From positions 1 through 9,659 of the forward strand of contig JAEDGP010000072.1 in NCBI GenBank assembly GCA_016297405.1: a stretch of 9,659 nt of DNA. Reading direction: 5' to 3'. This DNA is from Treponema sp. (GTDB lineage Bacteria; Spirochaetota; Spirochaetia; Treponematales; Treponemataceae). How positions within the stretch are numbered: position 1 is the first letter of the stretch; each line of letters opens with the position of its first letter. Below are positions 5,279 through 9,659 of this stretch, in pieces. Under the pieces are notes generated by a model. It did no database searches and was not told the DNA's origin. It saw nothing but the letters and a program-made list of their open reading frames with translations. The translations under genes were made by a program, and so were the position numbers.

Positions 5279-6622
5279 ATGGACGATGAAAATATGAAGA
5301 GCAAGTCACTTACTTTCAGGATTTTTATAAATACTTTTCTGATTGGGATATTCATTTATTTTGTGTGTGCATTTTGGTTCATTTCTAATATGTACGACTA
5401 TTTTGAAAAGCAGATTTTTTCAGAGCTTCAGACTGAAAGCAATTTTCTGGAAGATTATGCTTTGCAGAAAAATCTGGAACAGCTGAGCAGGCTTCAGACT
5501 TCAAACAGAATCACTTTAATTCATGCTGACGGATCGGTTTTTTTTGATAACACAGTGGACCCTGCAAGTCTGGAAAATCACGGAATGCGCTCTGAAGTAA
5601 TTGAGGCCAAAGAAAAAGGGATGAGCAGAACATCGCGCTATTCTTCAACGATGACCGAAAAAACATTGTACTTTGCCCGTATGCTTTCAAACGGCGATGT
5701 GCTTAGAATCAGCTGCAATCAGCATTCTGTTTGGGTGCTGGTGTTTGGCATGAGTCAGTTGCTTTTGATTCTGCTGGTGATTGCTATTGTGATTTCTGGT
5801 ATTTCTGCTTCCTGGATCAGCAGAAAAGTGGTGGAACCATTCAATGAAATTAATCTGGAAAATCCAGATACAAGCCAGGTTTATGAAGAGCTGAAACCAT
5901 TTACAAAACGAATTGCCGAAGAAAACTTTGAAAAATCTCAGAGGGAAGAGCTTCGTCAGCAATTTACGGCAAATGTAAGCCATGAGCTTAAAACGCCGCT
6001 TACGAGCATCAGTGGCTTTGCTGAAATTCTGAAATCGGGAGATACAGACCCAAAAATAACTGTAGATTTTGCAAATACGATTTATGACGAAGCGCAAAGA
6101 ATGATTGCTCTTGTAAACGATATAATCAAGCTTTCCAAACTCGATGAAAAATCAATATGTCAGGAAAAAGAAGGCATAAGTTTGCGGGATATGTGCAGGG
6201 AAGTAATGAAAGTGCTTTCGGCCAGTGCAACGGCAAAGAATGTGGGGATGGAATTGAGTGGAGATTCAGGGCTTATAAACGGAGTTCAGCCTGTAATCTA
6301 CGAAATGGTCTATAACCTTGTGGATAATGCTATAAAGTACAATGTGCAAGGCGGAAAAGTACAGATTAATCTTCAAAATCTTATTGAAAGCGGCCGTGTA
6401 ATTCTTACTATAAAAGATACAGGCATTGGCATTCCAGACAACGAAAGAGAGCGGATTTTTGAACGATTTTACCGCATAGACAAAAGTCGTTCCAAACAGA
6501 ATGGCGGCACAGGATTGGGCTTAAGCATAGTAAAACACGCCGCCAAATATCACGATGCTAGCATTTTGCTTGACAGTGAAGTTGGCAAAGGCAGCACCTT
6601 TACAGTGATTTTTGGAGTGTAA
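5279..6622 (+). CDS. phoR: PhoR-like membrane sensor histidine kinase
   Basis: A 447-residue kinase, partner of the preceding regulator. Membrane segments at about 13-37 and 150-176 enclose an extracytoplasmic sensor domain with NRITLIHADGSVFFDN (76-91) and LENHGMRSEV (98-107), the pattern of Gram-positive PhoR/WalK-type kinases. The linker VVEPFNEINLENPD...YEELKPF also resembles Firmicutes kinases; no clear HAMP or cytoplasmic PAS domain is seen. His235 in VSHELKTPLTSISG is the phosphorylation site. The ATPase domain has the N box (NLVDNAIKY, 346-354), DTGIGI (380-385), the F box ERFYRID and GGTGLGLSIV (409-418). All catalytic motifs are intact. The ATG follows the regulator's TAA with no gap and no good ribosome-binding site, so translation is probably coupled. 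Met6 at 5294 is an alternative start. Phosphate sensing is inferred. Confidence 0.88.
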   Translation: MDDENMKSKSLTFRIFINTFLIGIFIYFVCAFWFISNMYDYFEKQIFSELQTESNFLEDYALQKNLEQLSRLQTSNRITLIHADGSVFFDNTVDPASLENHGMRSEVIEAKEKGMSRTSRYSSTMTEKTLYFARMLSNGDVLRISCNQHSVWVLVFGMSQLLLILLVIAIVISGISASWISRKVVEPFNEINLENPDTSQVYEELKPFTKRIAEENFEKSQREELRQQFTANVSHELKTPLTSISGFAEILKSGDTDPKITVDFANTIYDEAQRMIALVNDIIKLSKLDEKSICQEKEGISLRDMCREVMKVLSASATAKNVGMELSGDSGLINGVQPVIYEMVYNLVDNAIKYNVQGGKVQINLQNLIESGRVILTIKDTGIGIPDNERERIFERFYRIDKSRSKQNGGTGLGLSIVKHAAKYHDASILLDSEVGKGSTFTVIFGV

Positions 6623-6633
6623 GAATCTTATTG

Positions 6634-6676
6634 GCAGTCCGGCAACAAGTTGCCGTCGCTATGTTCCGGATTCTGC
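6634..6676. other. Nested or alternative hairpin after phoR
   Basis: An inner 7-bp perfect stem, CGGCAAC (6640-6646) with GTTGCCG (6649-6655), competes with an outer stem, GCAG+TCCGG (6634-6642) with CCGGA+CTGC (6666-6676). TCCGG belongs to both, so the folds are mutually exclusive in part. It lies 12 nt past the kinase stop codon. No T-run follows, so it is not a simple terminator. Confidence 0.5.
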
Positions 6677-6678
6677 TT

Positions 6679-6700
6679 ATTATTCCGATATCGGAATAAT
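6679..6700. repeat. Perfect 22-bp palindrome
   Basis: ATTATTCCGAT is followed directly by its exact reverse complement. As RNA it gives a 9-bp stem with an ATAT loop. CTTTTAG follows on the plus strand, a weak T-tract, so it may help end the phoBR transcript. It could instead be a protein-binding site. Its half-site word ATATCGG recurs at 6904 and 6921. Confidence 0.6.
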
Positions 6701-6938
6701 CTTTTAGTTAAGACCACATGTCTTTTTAATGTCTCAATATCATCCGCTGCCTTCCTTCCCGTATTTTTATAAAATTATCTTTTTACTGTCCGTAAAGGAA
6801 TTTTCCGAAAATATTTATGTTATTATCGGGAATATAAGGGGGTATGTTTTATAATAATATAAAATAACTATACTGAAATAGGCACATATTGGGTTAGCTA
6901 AAAATATCGGAATATTTTAAATATCGGTATAACGCTAT
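6701..6938. other. Gene-free AT-rich spacer with repeated ATATCGG words
   Basis: I see no credible coding region here between the convergent kinase and restriction genes. AATATCGG occurs twice, at 6903-6910 and 6920-6927, spaced 17 nt start to start, each followed by an AT-rich stretch. Related TTCCGA/TTATCGG words are at 6803 and 6825. Several TATAAT-like words near 6845-6875 have no gene to serve and are likely chance. Confidence 0.45.
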
Positions 6939-7006
6939 CGCTCCATTCCTGCGCTACGCTCTGGAGCGGCCCTGCCTCCCTGCACAGCGCTACTGCGATT
7001 GCGCAG
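6939..7006. repeat. GC-rich inverted-repeat block at the 3' end of res
   Basis: CGCTCCA (6939-6945) pairs with TGGAGCG (6962-6968) around a GCG-rich interior, and CTGCG (6993-6997) pairs with CGCAG (7002-7006). The block is much more GC-rich than its surroundings and looks like a dispersed intergenic repeat. The res stop codon (TAG, 6992-6990) lies inside it, so the last codons of res may come from the repeat. Confidence 0.45.
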
Positions 7007-7601
7007 CATCCTTGACTCCGTATGCAGAGTGGATCTTATAATTATTTTCTATTTTTAAAGATGCAATAAACCGGGATTTATCAATAGTATCCTCTTCGCC
7101 ATTCCTAAAACGACTTATTTTCCACACAGACTTATCAAGAATCGGCAGATAAAAAATATGACCTGTTTTTTTAGAAGCTTCTTTGTAGCAGGCTTTTAAT
7201 GCAGCAATTTTTTTCCTGTATTCTTCTTCATCAATATTAAGTGCAGAAGATTTATTCACACTTTTTACTTCAAAAATATGAATCTGTCCAGTTTTGTCTT
7301 TCATTACAAAATCAGGATAGGATGAATGAACACCATCCATGTAGTATTCATATTTTATTTCTGAATTAAGCGGAAAATTCTTTCCCCACAAAAATCTTGA
7401 ATCTTCAAAAAGTGCATTTTCGTTTTTAGTGGCTTTATCAATTGAATTTGAACGAATATCTTTTAATAATTCAGCCCACTTTTTTTCGGCTTCACTGTCA
7501 AAAGAAAAATCAGTTTCCTTGTCTTTTCTGCACCAGATCCAGTCTTCCAAAGTAAGATTGTTTGTGTTTTCAATAAAACAGCTTTCTGCAGGAAAACCCA
7601 C
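6990..7601 (-). pseudogene. res: Type III Res subunit, PD-(D/E)XK nuclease part (3' piece of frameshifted res)
   Basis: This frame is open from 7625 down to the TAG at 6990 and continues the res protein as NDVGFPAESCFIEN. A GTG at 7601-7599 could serve as a start, but no convincing ribosome-binding site supports separate translation. It contains the nuclease active-site pattern YPDF (95-98, counted from 7601) followed 13 residues later by EVK (111-113), the PD-(D/E)XK motif of Type III Res C-termini. WIWCRKDKE and AEKKWAELLKDIRS upstream are typical of the linker before the nuclease. Without fusion to the helicase this piece should not cut DNA in the usual ATP-dependent way. It may be made at low level by frameshifting, or the break may be a sequencing error. 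Confidence 0.8.
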
Positions 7602-9064
7602 ATCATTGCAAAAATCATGCTTTTTTCATAATCACAAATATACTGTTCATAAGAGGATTTTATTGAACCAAGATGCTCAGTAAACAAAGTCCACTTTTTA
7701 AAATCCTCTGCATAATCGTAACAAAAATTCTGAATTTCATTGTCCTGCTTTTGCAGATTCTGATACAACTCAAAAATAGAAGTTGGAACAGTAGCATCAT
7801 CTTTAAGGTTTTCTGTAAATTCTTTTAAGTGATGTTTTTTAATGGAAGAAACGGTCTGCAATTTTACAGGTTTTACGCGAAATTTCTTTTCAATTTCAAA
7901 ATCAGCATACAAGTTAACCTGTTTTGGTAAATGTTCATCTTTTGGAATAATTCCCCAAATCCAGGCAGTGCAGGCAAGGTGTTTTGCTTCTTCGCTTAAA
8001 GTTTCAAAATCCAAAAGTCTGGGATTACGGCGAACTCGTCCCATAACCTGTTCATCCAGCTGCTTGCTTTTTGAATCTCTAATCTGGTAAAGCATACAGG
8101 CACGGGGAATGTCCCAGCCTTCTGAAATCACCATTTTAAAAATGATTACGGAAATTGTGGATTCTTTTCCTTTCATGTAATTTTTCCATTTTGCAACAGG
8201 AAGTTTTTTTAATCCGTTATCGTTGGTTTCGCCGCCTTTATCACTTATGTAAACCCATTTTAATTCCTGATGATTTTCCAAAGCCGGCATTATGTTGTTT
8301 TTTAATTCTTCTTCTGCCTTTTCTTTGTTGGAAATCTGAATTATAAAGCATGGATTTACTCCAAGAAGATTTATGTAATCTGTTCTGATTTGTTCAAATT
8401 TGGTTAGAGCATCATTCAGGCTGTGGGTTTCGCTGCATTGTTCCACTTGTTTTATAAGTTTTGCATTTTCTGCTTCTGTATTAGAAATTTCTACATCTGG
8501 CTCCTGCTTGCGGGAAAGTTTTGGCGTGGCAGAAAAATTTATGATTTGCGCAAAATATTCTTTAAGCTCATCAAGATTGCTGGTGGCAATGTGACATTCA
8601 TCTTTTATAAGGTAAACTGTCTTGTCTGCCTGCTTCATAAAAGTGTCGCCTGTAAGATTTTTTAGGAAATTCAGGAAAGTTCCTTCTTTTTTGAGTTTGC
8701 TGGAATCTTTGTATAAATCCCGGGGAAGAACATACACATTGTAATCTGTTGGAATGTAAAGACTTCCTTCGCCGCTGGAATCTGAATTTATTAAAAAAGG
8801 ATTTATGTTTGGAAAAGTATTATTTTCTGCCAAAGACACAAATGATTCGTAATTCTGCTGGGCAAGGCTGCTTTTTGAAAGTGTGGAAACTATGAATACG
8901 GCATTTTGATTTGCCGCAAGAATTCTATTCATAAAGTCTGCCATCATGTAGGTTTTACCGCTGCCAGTTGGAGCTTTAAAAGTAATTTCTTTTTTTCCGC
9001 TTGCAAGAACCTGAACCAGCTTTGAAACAGCATTTTTCTGTAAATCTTTTGCTTCCTGTAACAT
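7463..9064 (-). CDS. res: Type III restriction enzyme Res subunit, helicase part (5' piece of a frameshifted gene)
   Basis: This is the ATP-dependent translocase half of a Type III restriction subunit. From the ATG at 9064 it has Walker A APTGSGKT (31-38), the DECH box (155-158), motif III FSAT (177-180), motif V ISEGWDIP (313-320) and motif VI QVMGRVRRN (339-347), an intact superfamily-2 helicase core. The start is one base after the mod stop codon with GGGGA upstream; a longer in-frame reading from TTG 9097 lies inside mod and is unlikely. True sequence ends near residue 480-487 (YEQYICDYEKS). After that the frame runs into about 47 unrelated residues and stops at 7463. The nuclease domain is in another frame just downstream. 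Joined with one extra base the product would be 691 residues, shorter than EcoP15I Res (about 970). Confidence 0.85.
   Translation of the reverse strand: MLQEAKDLQKNAVSKLVQVLASGKKEITFKAPTGSGKTYMMADFMNRILAANQNAVFIVSTLSKSSLAQQNYESFVSLAENNTFPNINPFLINSDSSGEGSLYIPTDYNVYVLPRDLYKDSSKLKKEGTFLNFLKNLTGDTFMKQADKTVYLIKDECHIATSNLDELKEYFAQIINFSATPKLSRKQEPDVEISNTEAENAKLIKQVEQCSETHSLNDALTKFEQIRTDYINLLGVNPCFIIQISNKEKAEEELKNNIMPALENHQELKWVYISDKGGETNDNGLKKLPVAKWKNYMKGKESTISVIIFKMVISEGWDIPRACMLYQIRDSKSKQLDEQVMGRVRRNPRLLDFETLSEEAKHLACTAWIWGIIPKDEHLPKQVNLYADFEIEKKFRVKPVKLQTVSSIKKHHLKEFTENLKDDATVPTSIFELYQNLQKQDNEIQNFCYDYAEDFKKWTLFTEHLGSIKSSYEQYICDYEKSMIFAMMWVFLQKAVLLKTQTILLWKTGSGAEKTRKLIFLLTVKPKKSGLNY
7601..7626 (-). 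other. Frameshift site in res
   Basis: The helicase and nuclease frames overlap here, and one extra base (or a -1 shift) joins them. The distance from 9064 to 6990 is 2075 bases, one short of a multiple of three. Candidate tracts on the coding strand are A6 (7626-7621), T5 (7614-7610) and the AA in GCAATG. Adding one A to A6 reads DYEKKHDFCNDVGFP; adding one A in GCAATG reads EKSMIFANDVGFP. The A6 tract is not in the phase of the classical A-AAA-AAG slippery site. Confidence 0.8.
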
Positions 9065-9065
9065 T

Positions 9066-9659
9066 TTATTCCCCAAGTTCCTTTTGAGTTTTTTCAAAGT
9101 TGCTGCAAACCCAGTCGATTTTTTCTTTTACAGTTTTGAACTTTTCTTTGCCGTAAAGAGTTTCGTCAATTACATCAAAAGGTGATTTGCCGGGAGTGTT
9201 TTCAAAATTGGCAACAGATTCAATTTCGTAAACATCAAGGTTTCCGCCGTAAGGCTGGTTATCTTTAAGCCAGGGAAAATCTTTTGTACCGTCGTAACAT
9301 TCACCGGTCATAATGCGCTTAAGGCGTTTGGAAGTTACATCGTAGGCAATGCCCTTGGGATTTTCTTCAGTCTTTTCGTTTATTTGGCACAGAATAAAAG
9401 TGCGGTTTCCGCCGTCGGATTTGTTTAAGTCTAGAACTGCGTGACCAGTTGTGCCGCTGCCTGCGAAAAAGTCCAGGATGAGGGAGTCTTTAATTCCAAT
9501 TTGCAAACATCTTTGTATTAATTCGATTGGTTTAGGATTGGCAAATTTACTTTCGTCTGAAAGAATAGAAATAACCTGACTCGTTCCAGCTGTATTTTCT
9601 GGTAAATCATCCCATAGAGTATCTATTCGCTTTCCTTCATTTTCTCTTTCGTTCCAATA
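9066..9659 (-). CDS. mod: Type III DNA-methyltransferase Mod subunit, C-terminal part (5' end off window)
   Basis: The open frame enters from the window edge and gives 197 residues ending at TAA 9068-9066. It methylates adenine in the recognition site, and in Type III systems it also supplies site recognition for Res. Visible are TLWDDLP (14-20), FANPKPIELI (39-48) and the S-adenosylmethionine motif LDFFAGSGTTGHAV (62-75), followed by NRTFILCQINE (85-95). This C-terminal position of the FxGxG motif is that of beta-class N6-adenine methyltransferases such as EcoP15I Mod. The catalytic DPPY motif and the target-recognition domain should lie off the window. The next gene, res, starts one base after the stop, so the two are an operon. 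An apparent start at TTG 9506 is internal. Confidence 0.88.
   Translation of the reverse strand, partial: YWNERENEGKRIDTLWDDLPENTAGTSQVISILSDESKFANPKPIELIQRCLQIGIKDSLILDFFAGSGTTGHAVLDLNKSDGGNRTFILCQINEKTEENPKGIAYDVTSKRLKRIMTGECYDGTKDFPWLKDNQPYGGNLDVYEIESVANFENTPGKSPFDVIDETLYGKEKFKTVKEKIDWVCSNFEKTQKELGE

Noticed and set aside
5687..6097. Minus-strand open frame of 136 codons inside the kinase gene
   Set aside because: No ribosome-binding site or recognisable domain; it is antisense to the second membrane segment and the His box of the kinase.
6839..6880. TATAAT-like words in the gene-free spacer as promoters
   Set aside because: They have no matching -35 boxes, and no gene follows on the plus strand or the minus strand within reach.
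7620..7627. Classical -1 programmed frameshift heptamer (A-AAA-AAG) in res
   Set aside because: The heptamer is present, but it is out of phase with the upstream frame: codons read GAA AAA AGC, so the tandem slip cannot occur in the standard way.
9065..9097. Longer start for res at TTG 9097
   Set aside because: It would lie within the end of mod and adds 11 residues with no family support; ATG at 9064 has a GGGGA site and typical one-base spacing to the mod stop.
1..9659. CRISPR array, tRNA or transposase
   Set aside because: No regularly spaced direct repeats, cloverleaf-like sequence or transposase motifs were seen on either strand.

Overview
The window looks like a piece of an AT-rich bacterial chromosome, most likely a gut- or rumen-type Treponema (Spirochaetes). 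This is inferred from the gene style and from G/C-rich palindromic repeats lying between AT-rich genes. No rRNA or other taxonomic marker is present, so the assignment is moderate. Several genes (the alaR-alaT pair and the PhoR-like kinase) resemble Firmicutes proteins, as is common in host-associated treponemes.

Layout. Bases 1-854 (minus) hold nearly all of a long-form hisG, the first enzyme of histidine synthesis; its last few codons lie off the window. A divergent intergenic region (855-1169) carries a good minus-strand promoter, two dyad-symmetric operator candidates and the first copy of a hairpin-rich repeat. On the plus strand follow an Lrp/AsnC regulator (1170-1652) and a PLP aminotransferase (1876-3057). 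Together they match the B. subtilis AlaR (YugG) / AlaT (YugH) pair, so this is probably an alanine transaminase with its own regulator. The second repeat copy lies just before the aminotransferase start. Next is a membrane-anchored TPR protein (3098-4468) that ends in what looks like a catalytically dead Mrr-type nuclease domain, closed by a strong Rho-independent terminator (4478-4526).

Bases 4610-6622 encode an OmpR/PhoB-type response regulator and a PhoR-like histidine kinase, joined stop-to-start. Upstream are three 11-bp units that look like a Pho box, so the pair probably senses phosphate limitation and controls itself.

Bases 6623-6989 hold no gene. They carry a nested hairpin, a perfect 22-bp palindrome, repeated ATATCGG words and a GC-rich inverted-repeat block. 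From 9659 down to 6990 (minus) lies a Type III restriction-modification operon: the 3' part of mod, then res one base downstream. The res gene is broken by a one-base frameshift near 7601-7626, which separates the helicase half from the PD-(D/E)XK nuclease half. As read, the system would methylate but probably not cut.

I found no CRISPR array, tRNA, rRNA or transposase. The items most worth a second look are the split res gene, the TPR/degenerate-Mrr protein, the Pho-box repeats and the shared hairpin repeat in two 5' leaders.
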